Part shown: positions 1 to 5,322 of the stretch, in pieces | How the letters are laid out: each line of letters begins with the position of its first letter | How positions within the stretch are numbered: the stretch's first letter is position 1 | Assembly: GCA_003175865.1 (NCBI GenBank) | Contig: PSRF01000148.1 | Coordinates: forward strand, 1-5,322 | Length of the DNA: 5,322 bases | Source of the DNA: Blastocatellia bacterium | GTDB lineage: Bacteria > Acidobacteriota > Blastocatellia > Pyrinomonadales > Pyrinomonadaceae | Direction: 5' to 3' | Program-made: the position numbers and the translations under genes | The notes under the pieces: model-generated | The model's input: the letters and a program-made list of their open reading frames with translations, nothing else | What the model was told of the DNA's origin: nothing | Databases searched by the model: none

Positions 1-3000
1 GTGACGCAAATCAAGCAAGACTCGCGAGGCTTCATTTGGATGATCGCAGGCGATGGCATTTCACGCTTCGACGGTTACACCTTTACGAACTACACCACGG
101 ACGATGGGTTACCGGATCGCCGCGTTAACGATCTGCTAGAAACGCGCAGCGGCGTGTACTGGATCGCGACCGAGTCAGGGTTGTGCCGCTTCAACCCGAC
201 AGGCGACCGAGTGCGCAGTCCGAGTTTTGGATCACCAAATGAAAATCGTGAAGTCCGCAATGAACAATCCGCAATCCGCAATTCTGACAACCCAATGTTT
301 TCAGTTTTCAATCCGGGCGAGAAGCCGATCGCTTTCAATGTTCTGCTTGAAGACGATACCGGCGCGATCTGGTGCGGCACACATGAAGGATTGTTCCGGT
401 TGAAAATCTCAAGTGACGGAAGCGTGCATTTTCATGAGATTGATTTGGGAATGAGGCTTGGGCTTGCCAGCGATAACGTGGCAGCCATTCTGAAAGATCA
501 CCAGGGCGCGTTATGGATCGGCAAAGGCGGCGTGCTTTACAGATTGCTGGCCGATGGTCGCGTTGAACGTTACACACAACAGAACGGATTAGGTTCAACT
601 GCGATCTTATCATTGCTCGAAGACCGCGACGGAAACATATGGGTGGGGTCGCAGGGCGGATTGGGAGGAACTTTGCGACGGCTAGTCACTGCGCCCGATC
701 CTTCTCGCTCGATCGTCGCGCGAGTCTATAACGAAAACGACGGGCTGCCCTCGATGTGGGTCAACTCTCTACTGCAAACTCCCGACGGCAGGCTGTGGGT
801 GGCGACGAACTTTGGACTTTATGTGAGTTCGGCAGAAACTGAAAAGGGAGCGCGGAGTTTTCGGCATTACAACGCAAAGAATGGATCGTGCGAGGTCGAT
901 GTATGGGCCTTAACAGAAGACCGCGACGACAATCTTTGGGTCGCGTCTATGTGCGGCGCGATCAAGGTTGCGCACAATGGATTCACCGGCTACGGCCTTG
1001 ATGATGGATTCAACGCGCTTTTTATTGATTCCATCTTTGAAAATCGAGACGGCGAATTGTTCGCCACCAACGCGCCATCAACCGTGGGTCTAACCGATTA
1101 CGAGGGACGGCGCATCAACAAGTTCGATGGCGCGCGGTTCACGCCCGTTGAACCCAATCTGCCCTCAGACATCAAGTATCACGGTTGGGGCTGGAACCAA
1201 ACGATCTTGCAAGATCACACGGGCGAGTGGTGGATACCGACAGGCTCGGGCCTGTACCGCTTTCCGAAAGTTGATCGGATCGAAGAACTCGCGCACGTGC
1301 GTACGAAATTCGTTAGCACTGTTGGCGATGACTCCAACCGCACCGAGATCTTTCGTCTTTATGAAGATGCTCGAGGTGACGTATGGATCGCAACGACGGG
1401 AGTCCACTTTGGACTCTTGCGCTGGGAACGCGCGACTAATACTGTTCACGATCACACGGCAGAAACCGGTGTCCCGCCGAAGACTGATTTCACTGCATTC
1501 ATCGAAGACCGTACGGGTAACCTCTGGATCGGTACGTCCGAAACCGGGGGACTGCTGCGCTATCGTGATGGAAGGTTCAGCCGCTTCACAACTGCCGACG
1601 GCGTGCCGCCTGGTTGGGTGATCTCGCTTTACTTGGATCGCAGTGGGCGGCTTTGGATAGCGAGTCAACTGGGCGGTTTGAATCGCATTGACGACCCAGC
1701 GGCCGACACCCTACACATCGTTAGGTATACAACTCTCAACGGACTTTCAAGCAACAACATCCGCTCAATCACTGAAGACCTGTGGGGGCGCATCTATGCG
1801 GGGACGGGGCACGGCGTTGACCGAATCGATCTGGCGAATGGCAATGTAAAGCATTACACGGTCGCTGACGGGTTGCCAAAAAATGGGATCGAACACGCCT
1901 ATCGCGACCGCAACGGAGCGCTTTGGTTCGGCTCACCTTTTGGCTTGTCGCGCTTAATTCCTGAAGAGCATGAAACGCACTCGCCGCCATCCGTCTTTCT
2001 GACGGGTGTGCGCGTCGAAGGCATCGTGCAGCGCGTGTCCGAACTCGGCGAAACGAACTTGCCCCAAGTCGAACTTGACGCCGACCAGCACCAGTTGAGC
2101 GTTGATTTCGTCGGCCTGGCCGCGAGCGTTGGAGATGAACTTCGTTATCAATATCGACTCGAAGGCGCGGACTCCGATTGGAACGCTCCGACAACGCAAC
2201 ATACTGTCAACTATGCGCGACTTGCTTCCGGCCATTACAGATTTCTGGTGCGTGCAATCAATTCGGAGGGAGCGCCAAGTCTTCAGCCCGCGTCCATCTC
2301 GTTCACGATCCTCCCACATATCTATCAGCGCTGGTGGTTTGCAACGTTGGCGGGATTTTTGTTGGTGACGATCGGTTATGTCGGCTATCGCTCGAGAGTA
2401 GCGCGTCTGCTTGGGATAGAACGCGTTCGCACGCGCATCGCGGCTGATCTGCATGACGACATTGGCGCCAACCTAACCAGGATTGCAATCCTCAGCGAGG
2501 TCGCTCATCAACAGTTGCACGACACCCATCCGAGTGCTGCCGGTCCACTTTCATCGATTGCGCGTATCTCGCGCGAATCGGTGGCCTCGATGAGCGATAT
2601 TGTTTGGGCTGTGAATCCCCGACGTGACAGTTTGCTAGATCTGGTACTACGAATGAGAAGTTTTGCTAATGAAGTTCTTGCCGGACGTCAGATCGAGTTT
2701 CAATTCGATGCGCCAGATCGCGAGCTGAGTCAAAAACTGGGTGCCGAATTGCGGCGTGATGTTTTCCTGATTTTCAAGGAAGCCCTAAACAACGCCGTGC
2801 GCCACTCTGGTTGCACGCACGTGACGATCGAGTTACGACTCGATCAGTTTTTGCTGGTGCTTGTAGTTAGAGACGATGGTTGTGGATTTGCGCCGTCGGA
2901 TTCAAGCGAGGGGCACGGACTGGTCAGCATGCAAAGGCGAGCAAAAGCAATCGGGGGTGAGTTGCAATTGCAGTCGCAGGCGGACAAAGGCACGAAGGTG

Positions 3001-3033
3001 TCTCTTAGCGTTCCACGCCGGCGCTGGGTTTGA
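1..3033 (+). CDS. Propeller-type sensor histidine kinase (Reg_prop / Y_Y_Y / HisKA_3 / HATPase_c), 5' partial
   Basis: This is a membrane sensor kinase that should autophosphorylate a histidine and pass the phosphate to the regulator encoded 119 bp downstream. Numbering residues from the first codon, I count about 14 blade motifs of the type 'D..G.lWigt..GL.rf' (W near 13, 54, 124, 172, 214, 266, 313, then a degenerate one near 353, and 411, 462, 509, 552, 599, 642), which fits two seven-bladed propellers. A Y_Y_Y immunoglobulin-like domain follows (about 693-770), then one membrane helix (about 779-796). The HisKA_3 helix has phospho-acceptor His818 in DLHDDIG. The ATPase domain has the N box KEALNNAVRHS (Asn931), the G1 box DDGCGF (958-963) and the G2 box GHGL (971-974). 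The propellers should be periplasmic and the kinase core cytoplasmic. The GTG at base 1 is probably an internal Val: the protein begins inside the first blade, with no signal peptide, so the gene starts upstream of the window. The stop is TGA at 3031-3033. The ligand is unknown; related Bacteroidetes sensors detect glycans. Confidence 0.95.
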   Translation: MTQIKQDSRGFIWMIAGDGISRFDGYTFTNYTTDDGLPDRRVNDLLETRSGVYWIATESGLCRFNPTGDRVRSPSFGSPNENREVRNEQSAIRNSDNPMFSVFNPGEKPIAFNVLLEDDTGAIWCGTHEGLFRLKISSDGSVHFHEIDLGMRLGLASDNVAAILKDHQGALWIGKGGVLYRLLADGRVERYTQQNGLGSTAILSLLEDRDGNIWVGSQGGLGGTLRRLVTAPDPSRSIVARVYNENDGLPSMWVNSLLQTPDGRLWVATNFGLYVSSAETEKGARSFRHYNAKNGSCEVDVWALTEDRDDNLWVASMCGAIKVAHNGFTGYGLDDGFNALFIDSIFENRDGELFATNAPSTVGLTDYEGRRINKFDGARFTPVEPNLPSDIKYHGWGWNQTILQDHTGEWWIPTGSGLYRFPKVDRIEELAHVRTKFVSTVGDDSNRTEIFRLYEDARGDVWIATTGVHFGLLRWERATNTVHDHTAETGVPPKTDFTAFIEDRTGNLWIGTSETGGLLRYRDGRFSRFTTADGVPPGWVISLYLDRSGRLWIASQLGGLNRIDDPAADTLHIVRYTTLNGLSSNNIRSITEDLWGRIYAGTGHGVDRIDLANGNVKHYTVADGLPKNGIEHAYRDRNGALWFGSPFGLSRLIPEEHETHSPPSVFLTGVRVEGIVQRVSELGETNLPQVELDADQHQLSVDFVGLAASVGDELRYQYRLEGADSDWNAPTTQHTVNYARLASGHYRFLVRAINSEGAPSLQPASISFTILPHIYQRWWFATLAGFLLVTIGYVGYRSRVARLLGIERVRTRIAADLHDDIGANLTRIAILSEVAHQQLHDTHPSAAGPLSSIARISRESVASMSDIVWAVNPRRDSLLDLVLRMRSFANEVLAGRQIEFQFDAPDRELSQKLGAELRRDVFLIFKEALNNAVRHSGCTHVTIELRLDQFLLVLVVRDDGCGFAPSDSSEGHGLVSMQRRAKAIGGELQLQSQADKGTKVSLSVPRRRWV
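254..281 (+). repeat. Heptanucleotide tandem repeat (TCCGCAA)n inside the kinase gene
   Basis: Four consecutive 7-base units lie at 254-260, 261-267, 268-274 and 275-281. Units 1, 3 and 4 read TCCGCAA exactly; unit 2 is the degenerate TGAACAA. The array encodes roughly residues 85-94 (VRNEQSAIRN), between propeller blades 2 and 3, where it makes a polar, loop-like insertion that does not look like blade sequence. The reading frame stays open through it. Confidence 0.7.
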
Positions 3034-3055
3034 GGTGCGATAAAATTTCCAACAA

Positions 3056-3081
3056 GTCACCTGTCTAAATGGACAGGTGAC
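3056..3081. promoter_or_regulatory. Perfect 10-bp-arm inverted repeat between kinase and regulator genes (operator candidate)
   Basis: The arms GTCACCTGTC (3056-3065) and GACAGGTGAC (3072-3081) are exact reverse complements around the 6-base centre TAAATG. The inner 16 bp, CTGTCTAAATGGACAG (3061-3076), recurs almost exactly, in inverted sense, upstream of the exported protein gene at 3906-3921. The site begins 22 bp after the kinase stop codon and ends 71 bp before the regulator start. It is followed by CGGCGGAGCA rather than a T-run, which argues against an intrinsic terminator. An operator controlling the regulator gene is the likeliest reading; an RNA hairpin that separates expression of the two genes is the alternative. 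Confidence 0.6.
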
Positions 3082-3152
3082 GGCGGAGCAATTGCGATGT
3101 AGATTCAAACAGGCTGGCTTTGACTAAATTTCGAAAGCAAGACTAGAGCCTT

Positions 3153-3803
3153 GTGTCGCAGAACAACGATCAGATTCACGTGACCCTCATCGAAGACGAA
3201 CGCGATGTTCGTGAAGGCTTGACGGTTTTAATAAACGGCTCGCCAGGTTTTCGTTGCGTTGGCGCGTTTCGAACGATGGAAGATGCGTTGCAGTCAATCG
3301 GGGATCGGCTACCTGATGTTGTGCTCACTGACATTGGTCTTCCCGGGATGAGTGGCATCGACGGCACCAGAGTACTTAAGGAACGTTATCCCAACTTGCC
3401 GGTGGTAGCACTAACGGTTTACGACGATGCAGAAGATGTATTCGCGGCGTTGTGCGCCGGCGCTTCGGGTTACCTGCTGAAGAACACCACACCTGTGCGC
3501 CTGCTGGAAAGCTTGAAGGAAGTGGCTTCGGGTGGCGCCCCAATGTCTCCCACAGTCGCACATCGAGTGATCAAATTGTTTCGGGAATTTCGGCCGCCGG
3601 AAACCGCCACACACGATTTAACGGGTCAGGAAACAGAACTGTTGAAGCTCATCGTCGATGGTCACACTTACAAAACAGCTGCGGTGAAACTCGACATAAC
3701 CGTACGCACTGTCTCCTTCCACTTGCATAACGTCTACCAAAAGCTTCAGGTCCATTCAAAATCCGAAGCCGTGGCAAAAGCCCTTCGCGAACACCTGGTT
3801 TAA
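3153..3803 (+). CDS. NarL/LuxR-family response regulator
   Basis: This is a 216-residue DNA-binding response regulator, the normal length for the NarL/FixJ class, and the probable partner of the kinase just upstream. The receiver domain (about 8-125) has the acidic pocket Glu14-Asp15, phospho-acceptor Asp60 in LTDIGLPGMSG, the switch Thr88 in VALTVYDD, and the conserved Lys110 in GYLLKNT. The C-terminal LuxR-type helix-turn-helix spans about 155-212, with LTGQETELLKLIVDG, a recognition-helix region TVRTVSFHLHNVYQKL, and the closing VHSKSEAVAKAL. The start is GTG at 3153: an in-frame TAG at 3144-3146 excludes any start further upstream, and the protein begins naturally before the first receiver strand. 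No strong Shine-Dalgarno sequence is visible (only a weak purine patch around 3141-3147). The 119-bp gap and the inverted repeat upstream suggest it can be controlled separately from the kinase. Confidence 0.95.
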   Translation: MSQNNDQIHVTLIEDERDVREGLTVLINGSPGFRCVGAFRTMEDALQSIGDRLPDVVLTDIGLPGMSGIDGTRVLKERYPNLPVVALTVYDDAEDVFAALCAGASGYLLKNTTPVRLLESLKEVASGGAPMSPTVAHRVIKLFREFRPPETATHDLTGQETELLKLIVDGHTYKTAAVKLDITVRTVSFHLHNVYQKLQVHSKSEAVAKALREHLV

Positions 3804-3905
3804 GAACAGCAATCCAGACCAAAGATATGAATTGGTGGCGGACCATCACGGAACGTCACTCGCGATTCTTGCCCTGTGCATTTCAGTCTTAGCAGTGTGA
3901 CCTTC

Positions 3906-3921
3906 CTGTCCATATAGACAG
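3906..3921. promoter_or_regulatory. 16-bp palindrome CTGTCCATATAGACAG upstream of exported protein gene (operator candidate)
   Basis: The outer arms CTGTC and GACAG flank the 6-base centre CATATA. Compared with the reverse complement of the core at 3061-3076 (CTGTCCATTTAGACAG), it differs at a single position of 16. All four half-sites fit CTGTC[CT]A[AT]. It lies 52 bp before the ATG at 3974, a usual distance for a promoter-proximal operator. Dimeric NarL-type regulators generally bind inverted repeats of about this size, so the neighbouring regulator is a reasonable candidate. A one-domain repressor encoded elsewhere is also possible. Confidence 0.6.
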
Positions 3922-3935
3922 TTACGCGGAACTGT
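3918..3935. promoter_or_regulatory. Second dyad overlapping the 3906-3921 palindrome
   Basis: ACAGTT (3918-3923) and AACTGT (3930-3935) are exact reverse complements around ACGCGG. The left arm reuses the last four bases of the palindrome at 3906-3921, so the two dyads cannot both form as hairpins. It may be an extra, degenerate binding site or chance. Six-base arms alone are weak evidence. Confidence 0.3.
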
Positions 3936-3973
3936 TTCTGTGTCTAGACTCATGCGCTTTCGATGAACAGTGA

Positions 3974-4099
3974 ATGAAAGTCATGAACTACCTAACGACC
4001 AAATGTAGTCGATGGCGACGGTGGAGTAACTGCTCATTGCATTTGCGCCTGATTGGCATACCGCTGGTGATGTTGTTAATGGCCCCTTTAGCAGAGGCG
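3974..4099 (+). other. Sec signal peptide of the exported protein
   Basis: Residues 1-42 have a basic N-region (Lys10, Arg13, Arg15, Arg16, Arg25), a hydrophobic core LIGIPLVMLLMAPLA (26-40) and an A-E-A cleavage motif before Gln43. No lipobox cysteine follows the core, so signal peptidase I release is expected rather than lipoprotein anchoring. The N-region is long, and a start at Met4 (ATG 3983) would work equally well. Confidence 0.8.
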
Positions 4100-5322
4100 C
4101 AGGATCGCGTCATGCCCGCAGTCGGTGGACCAGGCGGAGGCCGATTCGAGGCGCGTTGCCCCTCCGGTCAGATGTTGGGAGGGTTCGAATTGCGAGTGGG
4201 TGACGATGTGGATGCGATTCGTCCGCTTTGTCGCACACTAGCTGTAAATCTCGTGAAGATACACGTGAATGTTCACCGGGATCTACATGACAACTTAGTG
4301 CCCGAACACGACGAAGAAAGAGTGGAGTACGGTGTGAACGGTGCTGCGATTGCTCCGACAGATTGGTACGGAGGAGGCGGGGGCAGCGTCAAGTTTCTTA
4401 CCTGTCCGAGCAACAAGCCACTCGTGTCGGCGATCTACGTCGAGGCAGAAGGTGTGGATACCGTGATAGTCAATCGCATTACGCTACTTTGTGAGGTAGT
4501 GAGTGGCGGAGTACCGACAGAATCCCGAGATCGAAAATTCTGGGAGAATTATCCCTTGGAGAACACAATCCAAGGGCCCAACTATAATAAGACACACCCT
4601 GGTGGCTTCCAATCTCAGGCTACCGAGACCAACGGGACGAGTATTTGTCCGGACTCAAACAACCACGCAACTAAAGCCGTTGGCATCAGTGGGCGGTCTG
4701 GTAGGTGGCTGGATGCGGTCGGGCTCATCTGCGGCGATGAAAAATTGCCGCCGACACCGGTTCAAGCCGTCGGCAGAACGAAAGCGCCTCCGCCCCAACC
4801 CGGCGCGTCGCCTACTCCATCATTAACGATCTGCCAGGCAGCGCGAATGGCGCGAGCGCGAAACTCTCCGGCGGCGGCGGGACTTGAAGCTCAGTGTCGC
4901 GCAGCTGGTGCTGCAGGTGAGCCACCGCCTGTCAAAGCCGTGGAGAGGGTCAAAAGCACTCAAACGTCCGACACGTCAGGACAGGACCGATCGATCTGCG
5001 ATGTCGCGAAAGAAGCGCGAGCTAGAAACTCGCCAGCGGCTGCCGGACTCGAAGCTCAATGCCAGGCGACGAGGTTAAACGAGCTTGCCAGTCGAGGAGC
5101 GGAGATTGCCAATCGCGATCCCATGACGATCGAACTTCGGAATAGACAATCGGAAGGTCACGTCCGTCGAGGATTCGATATCGGCATGGCGGCCGCCGAA
5201 GGTCAGACTCAGCCGGGCCCCGGCAAAGAACAAATCCGTGACTCTCTCGGGCCGGAGGGAAGAGTTGAAAAGTATCAGGAACAAACCGGATTCGACACCG
5301 CTGTCGACTTTTCTTTGGAGCG
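3974..5322 (+). CDS. Exported multi-domain Cys-rich protein with lectin-like (jacalin-type prism) N-terminal region, 3' partial
   Basis: The frame is open for 449 codons and runs off the window without a stop. An in-frame TGA at 3971-3973 fixes the start at ATG 3974, or at ATG 3983 three codons later; neither has a good ribosome binding site. A signal peptide covers residues 1-42. Three modules follow, each C-P...G...D-A/T-I/V...L-C, at about 51-86 (Cys62, Cys86), 133-173 (Cys144, Cys173) and 214-253 (Cys225, Cys253). The motifs GDDVDAI and GRSGRWLDAVG resemble the G..G..(L/V)DAIG signature of jacalin-like beta-prism lectins, so a three-sheet prism closed by disulfides is inferred. A Pro-rich linker (about 259-283) leads to two 23-residue Cys motifs (286-308 and 341-363), then a region with RRGFDIGMAAAEG (398-410). 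From memory this domain order occurs in uncharacterised exported bacterial proteins. The mature part seen has ten cysteines, an even number. Function is unknown; glycan or surface binding is a guess. The upstream palindrome suggests control by the adjacent two-component system. Confidence 0.85.
   Translation, partial: MKVMNYLTTKCSRWRRWSNCSLHLRLIGIPLVMLLMAPLAEAQDRVMPAVGGPGGGRFEARCPSGQMLGGFELRVGDDVDAIRPLCRTLAVNLVKIHVNVHRDLHDNLVPEHDEERVEYGVNGAAIAPTDWYGGGGGSVKFLTCPSNKPLVSAIYVEAEGVDTVIVNRITLLCEVVSGGVPTESRDRKFWENYPLENTIQGPNYNKTHPGGFQSQATETNGTSICPDSNNHATKAVGISGRSGRWLDAVGLICGDEKLPPTPVQAVGRTKAPPPQPGASPTPSLTICQAARMARARNSPAAAGLEAQCRAAGAAGEPPPVKAVERVKSTQTSDTSGQDRSICDVAKEARARNSPAAAGLEAQCQATRLNELASRGAEIANRDPMTIELRNRQSEGHVRRGFDIGMAAAEGQTQPGPGKEQIRDSLGPEGRVEKYQEQTGFDTAVDFSLE
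4124..4732 (+). other. Three-fold repeated C-P...DAI...LC modules (putative beta-prism domain)
   Basis: Module 1 (4124-4231) is Gly-rich and then reads RCPSGQMLGGFELRVGDDVD and AIRPLC. Module 2 (4370-4492) starts with five glycines, then LTCPSNKPL and GVDTVIVNRITLLC. Module 3 (4613-4732) has SICPDSNN, then AVGISGRSGRWLDAVGLIC. The two cysteines within each module are 24, 29 and 28 residues apart. This internal three-fold pattern is seen directly; its reading as the three sheets of a jacalin-like prism is inference from the motif resemblance. An insertion of about 45 residues rich in charged residues separates modules 1 and 2. Confidence 0.5.
4829..4897 (+). repeat. Cys-motif repeat, copy 1 (protein level)
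   Basis: Residues 286-308 begin I-C and end with ARARNSPAAAGLEAQC, so cysteines 287 and 308 bracket an Ala/Arg-rich, probably helical stretch. Eighteen of 23 residues match copy 2, 55 residues further on. The two cysteines 21 residues apart could form a disulfide that staples a helical hairpin turning at Asn-Ser-Pro. Confidence 0.7.
4994..5062 (+). repeat. Cys-motif repeat, copy 2 (protein level)
   Basis: Residues 341-363 repeat copy 1, with cysteines 342 and 363 at the same spacing. The last 16 residues are identical to copy 1, although nine of those 16 codons differ, all silently, so this is an old duplication kept by selection on the protein and not a recent DNA duplication. Confidence 0.7.

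Noticed and set aside
1127..1668. Long open frames on both strands inside the kinase gene
   Set aside because: The kinase frame here carries regular propeller blade motifs; the overlapping translations show no domain features.
3056..3081. Intrinsic transcription terminator for the kinase gene
   Set aside because: The stem is long enough, but no T-rich tract follows it on the + strand, and its core recurs upstream of another gene, which fits an operator better.
3120..3125. TTGACT as a -35 box for the regulator gene
   Set aside because: Any -10 box at normal spacing would fall at about 3143, almost on the GTG start, and no matching hexamer is there.
3827..3892. Short open frame of 21 codons starting MNWWRTITER between the regulator and the exported protein gene
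   Set aside because: There is no ribosome binding site or recognisable composition, and it is too short to distinguish from chance.
3889..3918. Possible promoter TTAGCA - 18 bp - TATAGA overlapping the second palindrome
   Set aside because: Each box matches the sigma-70 consensus at only four of six positions, too weak to list as a feature, although its overlap with the palindrome would fit repression.
4503..4826. 107-codon open frame in another phase
   Set aside because: It overlaps the 3974-5322 frame, which has a signal peptide and conserved repeats; the Arg/Pro-rich translation is typical of an out-of-phase shadow.
5075..5284. 69-codon open frame on the minus strand
   Set aside because: It is antisense to the conserved-looking C-terminal part of the exported protein and shows no domain or start signal.

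Overview
The window most likely comes from an acidobacterium-like soil bacterium. The main reason is the first gene. It is a very large sensor kinase with a double seven-bladed propeller, a Y_Y_Y domain and a HisKA_3 core, followed by a NarL/LuxR-type response regulator whose C-terminus has the 'VHSKSEAVAKAL' style that I associate with Acidobacteriota. Base composition looks mid-GC by eye (not computed). The lineage call is recognition from memory, not a search result.

Layout, all on the + strand: (1) positions 1-3033 hold a hybrid-length periplasmic-sensing histidine kinase that is already open at the first base, so its true start and signal peptide lie upstream of the window. (2) A 119-bp gap contains a perfect 10-bp-arm inverted repeat. 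(3) Positions 3153-3803 hold the cognate response regulator. (4) A 170-bp gap contains a second copy of the same 16-bp palindromic core. (5) From 3974 to the window end runs an uninterrupted reading frame of 449 codons with no stop. It encodes an exported protein with a signal peptide, three repeated Cys-Pro...Asp-Ala-Ile...Leu-Cys modules that resemble a three-sheet (jacalin-like) prism, a Pro-rich linker, two copies of an 'ARARNSPAAAGLEAQC' Cys motif, and a further conserved-looking C-terminal region cut by the window edge.

Working model (inference): the kinase senses an extracellular ligand through its propellers and phosphorylates the regulator at Asp60. The regulator, or another factor, binds the CTGTC-N6-GACAG palindromes in front of its own gene and in front of the exported protein gene. 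The exported lectin-like protein would then be an output of the two-component system. The shared palindrome is the most testable signal in the window.
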